From Nitratifractor salsuginis DSM 16511 (GTDB lineage: Bacteria > Campylobacterota > Campylobacteria > Campylobacterales > Sulfurovaceae): DNA of 64,000 nucleotides. Location of the stretch: assembly GCF_000186245.1 (NCBI RefSeq), contig NC_014935.1, forward strand, positions 620,001 through 684,000, in the 5' to 3' direction. Below are positions 25,521-37,063 of this stretch, piece after piece. Each line of letters begins with the position of its first letter. Position 1 is the stretch's first letter. The notes under the pieces are model-generated. The model made no database searches. It was not told the origin of the DNA and saw only the letters and a list, made by a program, of their open reading frames with translations. Both the position numbers and the translations under genes were made by a program.

Positions 25521-26663
25521 ATGGAGCTTTATCGGATCGGAATCGTACGGGAACGCAAGCGGGTCCTCCGGGAACTCGGTGTCGAGAGCGGCGGGGTGAA
25601 GATTATGGCGGAGAAGATGCAGACCCTCTGGATCAAGATCCGCCGTCTGCGCACACCCGCCGCCAACATCCTCAAGCAGGATGCCCTGAGTATCGGCGCC
25701 GACCTGGCGGTGCCGAGCGGTGTGATCACCTGCGAGACGGAGTATGTGGATGCCCTGCTCATCGCTACCCGCGCCCAATTGCGGACCTTGGCTCGCAAAG
25801 AGCGGGCCCAACCCTTCGGCCTGAAGCGTCTGGCGGGGGAGTTGGAGGGCTTTTTGAATGAGCCCGGAGAGCCGGTGAAGATTATGGGGGTCCTCAATGC
25901 CAACGAGGACAGCTTTTACGCCGGAAGCCGCTTTCTGGGTGAGGCGGCCGTTGAGAGGATCGAGGCGATGATCGGGGAGGGCGCGGCGATCATCGACATC
26001 GGCGGCGTCTCCTCCCGCCCCGGATCGGAGCCGGTCTCTGCCGAAGAGGAGCTGGAACGGGTGCGCCCCATCTGTGAGGCGCTCGAGCGCTCAGGCCTGA
26101 CGGAGAAAGCCCTCTTCAGTATCGACAGCTATACCCCTGCGGTGGTGGAGTATGCTCTCCAAAAAGGCTTCGGCCTCATCAACGATATCACCGGCGCGAC
26201 GGATGAGCGCATTATCGCCCTGGCCAAGGCTTACCAGGCGCGGCTCTGCATTATGCATATGCAGGGCACCCCCCAGACGATGCAGCTCGATCCCCACTAC
26301 GAGGATGTGACCGCCGAGGTGGATGCCTTTTTCACCGAGCGGATCGAAGCGTGCGAAGCGGCGGGCCTGTCGAGAGATCAGTTGATCTTGGATGTGGGGA
26401 TCGGTTTCGGCAAAACCCTGGAGCACAATCTGGAACTTCTGCGCAACCACGCCAATTTCCTGCGCCACGGATGCGAACTGCTCATCGGCGCGAGTCGCAA
26501 ATCGATGATCGACAGGATCATCCCCACCCCCACCGAAGCCCGTCTGCCCGGGACTTTGGCTATCCATCTCAAAGCGGTGGAGAACGGCGCCACCATTGTC
26601 CGTTGTCACGACGTGGCCGAGCATCGGCAGGCCTTGGCGGTTTGGGAAGCGATAGGACTTTGA
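25521..26663 (+). CDS. folP: Dihydropteroate synthase with N-terminal extension
   Basis: Condenses p-aminobenzoate with the pterin pyrophosphate in folate synthesis. The TIM-barrel domain starts near residue 115 (IMGVLNANEDSFYAGSRF) and continues with GAAIIDIGGVSSRPG, FSIDSY, LINDITGA, CIMHMQGTPQTMQ, LILDVGIGFGKTLEHN and IGASRKSMIDRI. The first 110 residues are the extra domain typical of Campylobacterota enzymes. AAAGGAG sits 5 nt before ATG 25521. The end of this gene marks the left border of the AT-rich restriction island. Confidence 0.93.
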   Translation: MELYRIGIVRERKRVLRELGVESGGVKIMAEKMQTLWIKIRRLRTPAANILKQDALSIGADLAVPSGVITCETEYVDALLIATRAQLRTLARKERAQPFGLKRLAGELEGFLNEPGEPVKIMGVLNANEDSFYAGSRFLGEAAVERIEAMIGEGAAIIDIGGVSSRPGSEPVSAEEELERVRPICEALERSGLTEKALFSIDSYTPAVVEYALQKGFGLINDITGATDERIIALAKAYQARLCIMHMQGTPQTMQLDPHYEDVTAEVDAFFTERIEACEAAGLSRDQLILDVGIGFGKTLEHNLELLRNHANFLRHGCELLIGASRKSMIDRIIPTPTEARLPGTLAIHLKAVENGATIVRCHDVAEHRQALAVWEAIGL

Positions 26664-26771
26664 GGGATGGAAGATCGAAAATTTCTCTTAATTTTTTATC
26701 TATAAAATATAAAGTTAGATTTTTTTTAGATTGAGCTATGATATCTCATAAAATAAAATGGAGTTTATAAG

Positions 26772-28802
26772 ATGGCAAAAGTGCAATCAGTTGAACCTAA
26801 TATCGCAGATTTAGTTAATGGATGGTTGAAGTCTTATAAGTTGCCTTACAAGCTTGAACAAGAATCTCTGAACAGCGAAATTGATAAGGCTTTGGATGAA
26901 TACTACTCTAAAAGCGGAGGTAAGGGTGGGAATCGTCCTGATGCTAAACTTTTATTGCAAGATAAACAACTCAATTATTACCCAGTTCTTATTGAGTATA
27001 AAGGTTATAAAGGCAAGCTTGTAAAACTTGATGCTGACGGTCAGGTTGACAATATGACTGCAAAAAATGAGCCAAATTTTAATAATATTAAAAACTATGC
27101 TGTCAATGGAGCGGTTCATTATGCAAATGCTGTTTTACATCACACAAGTTATACTGATATTATCGCTATTGGTGTGACAGGCTACAAAGACAGCTCTGGT
27201 AAGCTACAGCATGAAATTGGTGTGTATTTTGTTTCAAAAGACAATTTTGGAGTTGGTCAAAAAGTAGGAGATTATACGGATCTTTCTTTTTTGGCTCCTG
27301 AATATTTTGATGATTTTATTGAAAAAGTAAAATCATTGAGTTTGTCAGATGAAGAATTAGAGAGAATTAAAGCACAGAGAGAAAAAGAAATTGATACCAG
27401 TTTACGCAAACTCAATCAGGATATTTACGAAAACGAAAAGGGTTTGTCTGAAAATGATCGTGTTTATCTTGTTGCCGCATCCATTATTGCCACATTGGGG
27501 GTTCCTAACAAAGTGGCACCTCTTGAAAAGTCAGAATTGAAATCATTAACCGAAGAGGGGAATCGTGACGGTGATATTATTGTTAGAAAAATTCGGGCGT
27601 TTTTAAAACATAAAAATATCCCGGAAGGCAAAAAGGAATTGATCGTCAGAACGCTCTCAAACACTTTATTAACGGAGAATATCAATAAGCCTGTCGATGG
27701 AGAAAGCCAGTTAAAACGTGTTTTTAGCAAGATAGTTGATGACTTGGGAATTTATTATAAAATTGGTTTAACTACTGACTTCACAGGTAAGCTGTTCAAT
27801 GAAATGTACGGGTGGCTAGGCTTTTCTCAAGACAAACTAAATGACGTGGTTCTTACCCCTTCCTATATTGCAAATCTCTTGGTAAAGCTTGCACGAGTGA
27901 ACAAAGATTCCTATGTATGGGACTTCGCTACGGGTTCAGCAGGTTTATTGGTGGCAGCTATGAATGAAATGATTAACGATGCAAGAAACACCATTGCATC
28001 TCCGGAAGAACTTGCGCATAAAGAAGCTAAAATCAAAGCAGAACAGCTCCTTGGATTAGAGGTCCTTTCCAATATTTATATGTTGGCAATTTTGAATATG
28101 ATTTTGATGGGCGATGGTAGCTCCAATATTCTTAATGAGGATTCACTTACCTTTGATGGGAAATATGGCTATGGTAAAACTAATGAACGATTCCCAGCCG
28201 ATGCATTTATCCTCAATCCCCCCTATTCGGCCGAAGGTAATGGTATGGTCTTTGTGGAAAAGGCCTTGAATATGATGAATAAAGGTTATGCCGCCATCAT
28301 CATTCAAGGCTCAGCGGGTTCAGGAAAAGCTAAGGAGATTAACAAACGCATACTTAAAAAACATACACTAATTGCCAGTATAAAGATGCCAAGTGATCTT
28401 TTCATCGGTAAATCGAGTGTACAAACCTATATTTATGTGTTTCGTGTCAATGAAGCGCATCACAAAGATGAAAGGGTAAAGTTTATTGATTTTTCCAATG
28501 ATGGTTATACTCGATCCAATCGTAAAAGAGCTAAAAATAATATTAAAGATACAGACCGTGCCAAAGAACGTTACCAAGAGCTCGTGGATTTGGTAAGATT
28601 TGGTAAAAGCAAACTGAATATATTGACCGAAAATGAATATTACGAAAACACGATTGATCCTGATAACGGTGCGGACTGGAATCAATCTATTCCAATAGAT
28701 ACCAAACCAACATTGGAAGATTTTAAACGCACTGTAAGCGATTATTTGGCATGGGAAGTCTCTCAACTTTTAAAGAAACAAGGAGATACTTCGGGAAAGT
28801 AG
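26772..28802 (+). CDS. BcgI-like restriction-modification subunit (nuclease plus N6-adenine methylase)
   Basis: Single-chain R-M protein of 676 residues. An N-terminal PD-(D/E)xK nuclease is suggested by P56-D57 and E75-Y-K77 (in RPDAKLL ... PVLIEYKG). A helical linker follows, then an N6-adenine DNA methylase with motif I DFATGSAGLL (384-393) and motif IV NPPY (482-485). Such fusions pair with a separate specificity subunit, as the next gene provides, giving a Type IIB/IIG (BcgI) enzyme. Base composition is far richer in A+T than the neighbours, and codon use differs, which points to horizontal transfer. A Type I HsdM alone would lack the nuclease domain. Confidence 0.85.
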   Translation: MAKVQSVEPNIADLVNGWLKSYKLPYKLEQESLNSEIDKALDEYYSKSGGKGGNRPDAKLLLQDKQLNYYPVLIEYKGYKGKLVKLDADGQVDNMTAKNEPNFNNIKNYAVNGAVHYANAVLHHTSYTDIIAIGVTGYKDSSGKLQHEIGVYFVSKDNFGVGQKVGDYTDLSFLAPEYFDDFIEKVKSLSLSDEELERIKAQREKEIDTSLRKLNQDIYENEKGLSENDRVYLVAASIIATLGVPNKVAPLEKSELKSLTEEGNRDGDIIVRKIRAFLKHKNIPEGKKELIVRTLSNTLLTENINKPVDGESQLKRVFSKIVDDLGIYYKIGLTTDFTGKLFNEMYGWLGFSQDKLNDVVLTPSYIANLLVKLARVNKDSYVWDFATGSAGLLVAAMNEMINDARNTIASPEELAHKEAKIKAEQLLGLEVLSNIYMLAILNMILMGDGSSNILNEDSLTFDGKYGYGKTNERFPADAFILNPPYSAEGNGMVFVEKALNMMNKGYAAIIIQGSAGSGKAKEINKRILKKHTLIASIKMPSDLFIGKSSVQTYIYVFRVNEAHHKDERVKFIDFSNDGYTRSNRKRAKNNIKDTDRAKERYQELVDLVRFGKSKLNILTENEYYENTIDPDNGADWNQSIPIDTKPTLEDFKRTVSDYLAWEVSQLLKKQGDTSGK

Positions 28803-28819
28803 ATTCCCCACTTAACAAA

Positions 28820-29908
28820 ATGCTAGAAGATGTTGAGTGGGGTAAGTTTAGATTAGGTGATTTATTTGATATTGAGAGCACTTCAAGCTTTAATAAGGAT
28901 AAGCTTACTGTTGGTGATGAGTATGACTATGTGACGAGAACTTCACAAAATCAAGGTATATTGCAGTCAACGGGATTTGTGAATGAAGAAAATCTTAATC
29001 CGGCTGGAGTTTGGAGCTTGGGGCTTTTGCAAATGGATTTCTTTTTTAGACGGAAGCCTTGGTACGCTGGACAATTTGTAAGAAAAATTATCCCCAAAAT
29101 GGAGCTTGACGAATATTCGATTCAATGGATGTCTACAGTTTTAAATAAGCAGAGAAAGAAACTCTTATCTGTTTTAGTAAGAGATTTAGACGAAGCCTTT
29201 AAAAATACACTAGTTGAACTGCCAATAAAAAATGGAGAAATCAACTTCGACTTTATGGGTCATTTTATTGCAAAGATAGAAGCAGATCGTATCAAAAAAC
29301 TGGATGCATATTTGTCTGCAACAGGATTTAAAGATTATTACCTAACTTCGGAAGAGCAGAAGGCTTTAGATGACTTTGAAGATGGGGATATTGATTGGGG
29401 TGAGTTTAAGTTAGGTGATTTGTTTTATATAGAGAGTACACAAAGTTTTAATAAAGATAGACTTACTGTTGGTGATGATTATGACTATGTGACGAGGACT
29501 TCACAAAATCAGGGTATATTGCAATCAACAGGATTTGTGAATAAAGAAAACCTTAATCCTGGGGGAGTTTGGAGTTTAGGGCTGTTGCAAATGGATTTCT
29601 TTTTTAGACAAAGACCTTGGTATGCTGGGCAATTTGTAAGAAAAGTTACCCCTAAAATAGAGCTTAGCCAATATTCGGTTCAATGGATGTCTGCAGTTTT
29701 AAATAAGCAGAAAAAGAAACTGTTGTCTGTTTTAGTAAGGGATGTGAATGAAACTTTTAAGAATATATTGGTTGAATTACCAATAAAAAATGGTGAAATC
29801 GACTTCGACTTTATAGAATGCTTTACATCTGCTATTCATAAATTGGTAATAAAAGATGTTGTGGAATATACAAATCAAAAAATTACAGCACACGACCAAA
29901 TAGTTTAG
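28820..29908 (+). CDS. Specificity subunit with two near-identical target recognition domains
   Basis: HsdS/BcgIB-type S subunit, 362 residues from ATG 28820; the frame stays open to 28751 inside the upstream gene but without a start signal near it. Two tandem copies of a TRD are separated by 186 codons. Copy 1 starts WGKFRLGDLFDIEST and copy 2 WGEFKLGDLFYIEST; both contain YDYVTRTSQNQGILQSTGFV and ELPIKNGEI. The linker (AYLSATGFKDYYLTSEEQKALDDFE) is helical. Two matching TRDs predict a symmetric (palindromic half-site) target. The copies are also similar at the DNA level, so duplication is recent or kept by conversion. Confidence 0.88.
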   Translation: MLEDVEWGKFRLGDLFDIESTSSFNKDKLTVGDEYDYVTRTSQNQGILQSTGFVNEENLNPAGVWSLGLLQMDFFFRRKPWYAGQFVRKIIPKMELDEYSIQWMSTVLNKQRKKLLSVLVRDLDEAFKNTLVELPIKNGEINFDFMGHFIAKIEADRIKKLDAYLSATGFKDYYLTSEEQKALDDFEDGDIDWGEFKLGDLFYIESTQSFNKDRLTVGDDYDYVTRTSQNQGILQSTGFVNKENLNPGGVWSLGLLQMDFFFRQRPWYAGQFVRKVTPKIELSQYSVQWMSAVLNKQKKKLLSVLVRDVNETFKNILVELPIKNGEIDFDFIECFTSAIHKLVIKDVVEYTNQKITAHDQIV

Positions 29909-29991
29909 TTAAACTTATATTATGTGTACTTACCGTAAGGCTTAAAACTCCAAACGCTATATACTTACACAGTAATTTATAATTATTCTTT

Positions 29992-30024
29992 CAACTTGAG
30001 GCCTGAAAGCCCATACTTGTGACT
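29992..30024 (+). repeat. Possible degenerate TTGCGAC-type hairpin element
   Basis: CAACTTGAGGCCTGAAAGCCC followed by ATACTTGTGAC resembles the elements at 48148 and 37013 (ACTTGA, a short stem, then a TGTGAC word). Match is partial. It lies at the right edge of the AT-rich restriction island. Confidence 0.35.
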
Positions 30025-30025
30025 T

Positions 30026-30472
30026 TTAATAAGGTGCAAAAACGATCCACCCCGCTACGGCGCGCTCCAGGACTTCGGCGACGCCTGCCTGGCGGTAGAT
30101 GATCCCGTCGATATACTCTTTTTTCTTCCATCCCATCGTTTTCATCGTGTTGAGGCAGCCGACCATCTCTACGTCGTAGCCGTCCATAAGCGATCGGAGG
30201 CGTTTGAGGGTTTTGGGATCGTAATCTTTGCGGATGACCCGCATGCCGGAGCTGTAGAAGACCATCGCTACCTGTAGGCTCTCCGGCGGATATTCATTGA
30301 GGACATTGTTGATGGCGCCGATGATGTGGTTGACGACGTGAATGTCATCCGTCTTGACGGGGACCACCCATTTCCTGGGATGGTCGAAACTGGGCTGCGG
30401 GTCGGAAAACTGCATTTTCGCGACGAGAGAGAGTGGCAGCAACAATATCAAAATCCAGAGCAGACGTCTCAT
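30026..30472 (-). CDS. DsrE-family exported protein
   Basis: 148 residues with a signal peptide (MRRLLWILILLLPLSLVAKM). The mature part looks like a DsrE/F-like fold (VVNHIIGAINNVLNEYPPESLQVAMVFYSSGMRVI) with a conserved cysteine in VGCLNTMKTMGW. DsrE-like proteins carry sulfur on such a cysteine; periplasmic single-domain forms are widespread in sulfur-oxidising Campylobacterota, but no partner is nearby. Convergent with the restriction island, divergent from ligA. Confidence 0.75.
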   Translation of the reverse strand: MRRLLWILILLLPLSLVAKMQFSDPQPSFDHPRKWVVPVKTDDIHVVNHIIGAINNVLNEYPPESLQVAMVFYSSGMRVIRKDYDPKTLKRLRSLMDGYDVEMVGCLNTMKTMGWKKKEYIDGIIYRQAGVAEVLERAVAGWIVFAPY

Positions 30473-30488
30473 CGATCTTCCTTTGTGA

Positions 30489-32549
<2,061 letters not shown>

Positions 32550-32612
32550 AGTAGGTGCTTGTGCTTTATGAGCGATAAGCCTCATCTCTTTTGGATTGAT
32601 CGCTAGCCGGAA

Positions 32613-34334
32613 TTATTCCGCCTCCATCGCCCCTGCAAGTCTTTGATAGGCAGGGCAAGTCTCCTCCAAAGCTTCTATCGTATCGAGACAGACGACCTGT
32701 CCCTTTTCCAAAACAGCGATTTTGTCGGCCCGTTTTACGGTACTGAGGCGATGAGCGATGATGAGGGTGATGCGGTCCTGTGAAATTTTGTCGATGGCCT
32801 GAGTGATGAGTCGCTCGCTTTCATTATCCAGAGCACTGGTCGCTTCGTCGAAGATAATGATTTTGGGGTCGTTGTAGAGGGCTCTGGCGATGGCGATGCG
32901 CTGGCGCTGACCACCGGAGAGATTGGTGCCATGCTCTTCGAGTAGGGTGTCGATTCCTCCCATTACCTGGACGAATTCCCAGGCATTGGCCATTTTGAGT
33001 ACCTGGGCAACCCGCTCGGGATCGATCGGATTGCCATAGGCGACGTTGGCTGCGACACTGTCGTGAAAAATATAGACTCTTTGGGTAACAATGGAGATCC
33101 CTTTCCTTAAAGAGGGGAGGGCATACTCCTTCAGGGAATGGCCGTCGATCAGGATCTCTCCTTTCTGCGGATCGAAGAAGCGTACCACCAGATTGACCAA
33201 TGAACTTTTTCCACCTCCGCTGGGGCCGATGAGAGCCAGTTTCTCTCCTCGATTAACTGTGAGGCTCACGCCCCTGAGTGCCTCTGTTTCGCCATAGGAG
33301 AGATAGACATTTTCGAAGCGGAGTTGATTCGCTTCCGTGAGTTCCAGTGTGCCTTCCGAAGCGACTTGAGGTTTTTGATCCAGAAGAAAGAGGATCCGTT
33401 CGCAGGCGGCCAGAGCGTTTTGAAGCTGGTTGATAATGTTGGTGATCCGTTTGATAGGGCTGTAGAGCATAAAAAGTGCCGTCATAAAGGAGAAGAAGGC
33501 TCCTGTACTCATAGTCCCGTCGATGACTTCCTGTCCCCCGATGTAGATAACGAAAGCGATCCCTATCGCTCCCAGGAGCTCCATCACCGGACTGCTCATC
33601 AAAGAGGTGCGGATCGATTTCATCGTGAGGCTGTAGTAGTCGCGGTTCTCTTTGGCGAAGCGACCATGCTCGAAATCCTCGGTGGCGTGGGCTTTGATGA
33701 TTTCGATATTGTTGAGAATTTCGGCCAGTCGGGAGGTCAGGTCGGAGGTCTTTTCCTGGGTTTTGTGTGAGAGCCTCTTGAGGCGTTTGGCGATGAGGGC
33801 GATTGGCAGGATTGCCGCAGGCAGAAAGACCAGAGCATAGAGTGCCAGATGGGGGCTCTGGTAGATGACGACTCCCAGCAATCCCACAGCTGTCAGTGTC
33901 TCCCGGGCGAAAACAGGCAGTAAAGTCGAGACGATGTTCTTAAGACGTTCGACGTCATTGATATTCCGGCTGATGAGCTCCCCAGAGCGGAAGCGCTGAA
34001 AGAATCCCAAATCGAGTGAGAGCATCACTCGCATCATCCGGTTGCGGATCCGGCGAATAATATCCTGTCCGATGTGTTCGGTGTAGTAGGATTGAAGAAA
34101 GTTTCCTCCCGCTTTCATCGCATAGACGAGGATGATCAGCCAGGGGAGGGTATGAAGGGCCGCTTCATCTTTTTTGAGGAAGATCTCGTCGAGGACCGGT
34201 TTGACCAGATAGGCGGAGGCAGATGTGCCCGCCGCGGCGAGGATCATACCGATGACCGCCAGGATAAAATAAGTGATGTAGTCTTTCCAGTAGGGGAAGA
34301 CCAGACGGCGGAAAACGACTTTGATCTCTTTCAA
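32613..34334 (-). CDS. msbA: ABC exporter, MsbA-type lipid flippase
   Basis: Half-transporter of 573 residues: a six-helix membrane domain (DYITYFILAVIGMILAAAGTSASAYLV and others) fused to an ATPase with Walker A GPSGGGKSS, signature LSGGQRQRIAIARAL, Walker B IIIFDEATSALD and H-loop IIAHRLST. Likely flips lipid A-core or a related lipid as a homodimer. Other exporters of this class have the same layout, so the substrate is inferred. Convergent with ligA; 12 nt downstream of trpS. Confidence 0.82.
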   Translation of the reverse strand: MKEIKVVFRRLVFPYWKDYITYFILAVIGMILAAAGTSASAYLVKPVLDEIFLKKDEAALHTLPWLIILVYAMKAGGNFLQSYYTEHIGQDIIRRIRNRMMRVMLSLDLGFFQRFRSGELISRNINDVERLKNIVSTLLPVFARETLTAVGLLGVVIYQSPHLALYALVFLPAAILPIALIAKRLKRLSHKTQEKTSDLTSRLAEILNNIEIIKAHATEDFEHGRFAKENRDYYSLTMKSIRTSLMSSPVMELLGAIGIAFVIYIGGQEVIDGTMSTGAFFSFMTALFMLYSPIKRITNIINQLQNALAACERILFLLDQKPQVASEGTLELTEANQLRFENVYLSYGETEALRGVSLTVNRGEKLALIGPSGGGKSSLVNLVVRFFDPQKGEILIDGHSLKEYALPSLRKGISIVTQRVYIFHDSVAANVAYGNPIDPERVAQVLKMANAWEFVQVMGGIDTLLEEHGTNLSGGQRQRIAIARALYNDPKIIIFDEATSALDNESERLITQAIDKISQDRITLIIAHRLSTVKRADKIAVLEKGQVVCLDTIEALEETCPAYQRLAGAMEAE

Positions 34335-34346
34335 ACAGTGTATCCT

Positions 34347-35309
34347 CTAGAGGATGCCCACGGCATCGCGCACGATGGCGATCTTCTCTTCGGCTACGGC
34401 CCGGGCTTTGGCGGCGCCGCTTTCCAGGATGGCGAAGACCTCTTCGGGGTGTTCGAGGTAGTAGGCTCTCTTTTCGCGTGCCGGGGCGAAGTGGTCCCAG
34501 ATGAGCTCTTTGAGCTCCTTTTTAAAGTGGCCGTAGCCGTATTCGCCACTGCGGTAGCGCTCGGCCAGCTCCGTTTTGCCCTGCTCATCCAGAAAGAGGC
34601 TTGCCAGGGCATAGACGTTGCAGTTTTCAGGGTCGAGGGGCTCTCCCAGGGGAGTGGAGTCGGTGACGATCTTGTTGCAGCGTTTCTGCAGGGCTTTCTC
34701 TTCCATAAAGATCTCGATGGTATTGCCGTAGCTCTTGGACATCTTGGCCCCGTCGATACCGGGGACCACGGCGACGGACTCTTCGACCATCGCTTCGGGG
34801 ATGGTAAAGATCTCTCCGTGCTCGTTGTTGAATTTGATGGCGATGTCCCGGGTCATCTCCAGGTGTTGGATCTGATCCTTGCCTACAGGGACCTTCTGGG
34901 CGTCGTAGAGGAGGATGTCGGCGGCCATCAGCACGGGATAGCTAAACAGGGCGTGGCTGGGAGCGATCCCCTTGGCCACCTTATCCTTATAACTGTGGGC
35001 CCGTTCCAGCAGCCCTACGGGAGTGTAGCGGGAGAGGATCCAGTAGAGCTCCAGCACCTCTTTGGCGTGGCTCTGGACCCAGAAGACGGTCTTGTCGGGA
35101 TCGATCCCCAGGGCGAGGAAATCCACGGCGACTTCAAAGGTGTTTTGCTTGAGCTCTTTGAGGTCGGCTCCGCCGCTGAGAGCGTGGTAATTGGCGATAA
35201 AGGCGAAGAGCTCGTGCTCCTTTTGGAGTTTGAGCATCTGGGCGATGGCGCCGAAGTAGTTGCCGATGTGGAGTTTGCCGGAGGGTTGGATACCGGAGAG
35301 TACACGCAT
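34347..35309 (-). CDS. trpS: Tryptophanyl-tRNA synthetase
   Basis: Class Ic synthetase, 320 residues from ATG 35309 (MRVLSGIQPSGKLHIGNYFGA, with the HIGH-equivalent HIGN). KMSKS is in GAKMSKSYGN. VPVGKDQIQHLEMTRD and SYPVLMAADILLY are also family blocks. The in-frame extension to 35444 is GC-driven and has no start signal. A TATAAT lies about 35 nt upstream, so the gene has its own promoter and may be followed by the exporter gene in the same transcript. Confidence 0.96.
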   Translation of the reverse strand: MRVLSGIQPSGKLHIGNYFGAIAQMLKLQKEHELFAFIANYHALSGGADLKELKQNTFEVAVDFLALGIDPDKTVFWVQSHAKEVLELYWILSRYTPVGLLERAHSYKDKVAKGIAPSHALFSYPVLMAADILLYDAQKVPVGKDQIQHLEMTRDIAIKFNNEHGEIFTIPEAMVEESVAVVPGIDGAKMSKSYGNTIEIFMEEKALQKRCNKIVTDSTPLGEPLDPENCNVYALASLFLDEQGKTELAERYRSGEYGYGHFKKELKELIWDHFAPAREKRAYYLEHPEEVFAILESGAAKARAVAEEKIAIVRDAVGIL

Positions 35310-35343
35310 GGTTGCTGATCCTGTCGGGATAAAATTTTTCGTG

Positions 35344-35349
35344 ATTATA
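35344..35349 (-). promoter_or_regulatory. Putative -10 box for trpS
   Basis: TATAAT on the minus strand, 34 nt before the trpS ATG. The 220-nt der-trpS gap also holds a GAGCCG/CGGCTC stem, but no T-box motif or Trp-rich leader peptide is seen. Confidence 0.45.
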
Positions 35350-35530
35350 TCCAAAAGGGCAGCGGGGAACCGCTCAGAGCCGTCGGCAGCCGGCTCCGGG
35401 GTAATGAGGAGGTAAGCGATCGCCCCTACAATAGCGGTGTCCAAAGAGACTTTTGGACACGATCTACTCCGTCCTATCCATTTCCTGTTTTTTTATCATT
35501 CCTGTCCTTTGATTGCCCCCGACGGGGGCT

Positions 35531-36919
35531 CTACTCCTCCTCGTCGGAACGTTCGCCTCTTTTGCGGGCGACGATTTCGAGGGGGACTCCTTCGAAATCG
35601 AATTGCTCTCTGAGGGTGTTGGCGAGGTAGCGGATGTAGCTGAAGTGCAGGAGCCCCGGTTTGTTGACCACCAGGGCGATGCGGGGGGGCTTGGTGGCGT
35701 ACTGGGTGGCGAATTTGATGCGCACCACCTGGCCGTGGTGGCTGGGGACGTGGTGGCGGCGGATGGCGTATTGGATCGCTTCGTTGAGTTTGGAGGTGGG
35801 GATGCGCTGTTTGTAGCGCTCGTAAATCGCCGTGATCTGATCGAGGATCTTGGAGACCCGCTGCTTGGTCTTGGCGGAGACGGTGATAATCGGGGCGTAG
35901 TGGAGGAATTTCAACTCGTCGCGGATATCCTGGATCGCCTCTTTGTACTCCTTTTCCCCGCGGATGTCCCACTTGTTGACGACGATCAGGGCGCCGAGCT
36001 TGTATTTGTCGATGAGGCCGGCGATCCGCTCATCGAGCTCCGTCACACCGGTGGTGGCGTCGATGAGCAGCAGGGCGATATCGGCCTCCTGGAGCATCTT
36101 TTCGGTGCGTCCCAGGGCGTATTTTTCGATGCCGAGGATCTTGGAGCGGCGGCGGATTCCCGCGGTGTCGACGAAGGTGATCTCATAATCGCCGTGAATA
36201 ATGGTCTCATCGACGGGATCGATGGTGGTGCCGGCCACTTCGCTGACGACGGAGCGCTCTTCACCCAGCAGGGCGTTGAGCAGGGAACTTTTGCCGACAT
36301 TGGGGCGGCCCAGGATGGCGACTTTGATCTTGCGATCCTCTTCTTCCTGGGGCTGTTCTGCCATCTCCAGGAGTTGCTCGAGGCTGAAGTCTTCGTCGGC
36401 CTGTAGGGATTGCGCCGTCTTTTCCGCAGGCGGAATGTAGCGCTCGAGCCATTTGTAGAGGGGATTGAGCTTGCGATTGTGGCTGACGGAGATGGGGAAA
36501 ACATTCTCCGCGCCGAACTCGATGAATTCCCAGAAGCGCTCCTGCTCTTCCTTGTCATTGTCGATCTTGTTGACGATGAGGGCGATGGGTTTGTCCAGCG
36601 CCTGCAGCTCGTAGAAGAGTTTTTTATCCTCTTCGTCGGGGAGTTTTTTGCCGTCGACCATATAGAGGATGACGTCAGCCTCTTTGGCGGCTCGTTTTGA
36701 CATCTCCGCCACTTTGGAGAAGAGGGCATCGCTCTCGTCGATCCCGCCGGTATCGAGGAGCTCGAACTCCCGGTCTTCGCTGATGGTGACGATGTTTTTC
36801 TTGATGTCCCGGGTGGTGCCGCTCACATCGGAAGTGATGGCGTCCCGTTTGCGGGCCAGACGGTTGAAGAGGGAGCTTTTCCCTACATTGGGGCGGCCCA
36901 GTATGGCGACTTTTTTCAT
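35531..36919 (-). CDS. der: Ribosome biogenesis GTPase Der (EngA)
   Basis: Tandem GTPase needed for 50S assembly, 462 residues. Two G domains each start with GRPNVGKSS (about residues 8 and 206) and carry DTGGID / DTAGIR and NKID / NKWD motifs. A C-terminal KH-like domain follows (RIALVVNKPGLLHFSYIRYL). An acidic segment links the G domains. The protein ends in a charged tail (RKRGERSDEEE). Confidence 0.97.
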   Translation of the reverse strand: MKKVAILGRPNVGKSSLFNRLARKRDAITSDVSGTTRDIKKNIVTISEDREFELLDTGGIDESDALFSKVAEMSKRAAKEADVILYMVDGKKLPDEEDKKLFYELQALDKPIALIVNKIDNDKEEQERFWEFIEFGAENVFPISVSHNRKLNPLYKWLERYIPPAEKTAQSLQADEDFSLEQLLEMAEQPQEEEDRKIKVAILGRPNVGKSSLLNALLGEERSVVSEVAGTTIDPVDETIIHGDYEITFVDTAGIRRRSKILGIEKYALGRTEKMLQEADIALLLIDATTGVTELDERIAGLIDKYKLGALIVVNKWDIRGEKEYKEAIQDIRDELKFLHYAPIITVSAKTKQRVSKILDQITAIYERYKQRIPTSKLNEAIQYAIRRHHVPSHHGQVVRIKFATQYATKPPRIALVVNKPGLLHFSYIRYLANTLREQFDFEGVPLEIVARKRGERSDEEE

Positions 36920-37012
36920 AGATAAATCCTATTAATTTTTTGATGATGGAGAAATGGAAGCAGGCATTTCTATATGTTTGATGTAATTATAGCGGAAAGG
37001 GAAATCAGTCAT

Positions 37013-37056
37013 TAGTCGCAAGTCACAGGCACAGGGCTTTGTCCCTCAAGTCGCAA
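37013..37056 (-). repeat. TTGCGACTTGA hairpin element
   Basis: On the minus strand the order is TTGCGACTTGA, a short stem AGGG...CCCT, TGTGCCTGTGAC, TTGCGACTA. The same order recurs at 48148-48190 and 40600-40643, while the stem sequence differs in each. Two GTCGTTA-type heptamers (37064-37086) follow on the plus strand. Confidence 0.75.
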
Positions 37057-37063
37057 CTTTGTG

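Noticed and set aside
29909-30025. Attachment site or direct repeat bordering the restriction island
   Set aside because: No repeat shared with the left border near 26664-26771 could be found by eye.
34347-35444. N-terminally extended trpS
   Set aside because: The conserved start MRVLSGIQPSGK lies at 35309 after the -10 box; the extension is not like any trpS N-terminus.
35515-35529. GCCCCC-GAC-GGGGGC palindrome after der as a terminator
   Set aside because: No T-run on either strand, so a rho-independent terminator cannot be claimed.
35310-35530. T-box or Trp attenuator upstream of trpS
   Set aside because: No T-box sequence, no Trp-rich leader peptide, and a simple TATAAT sits close to the start.
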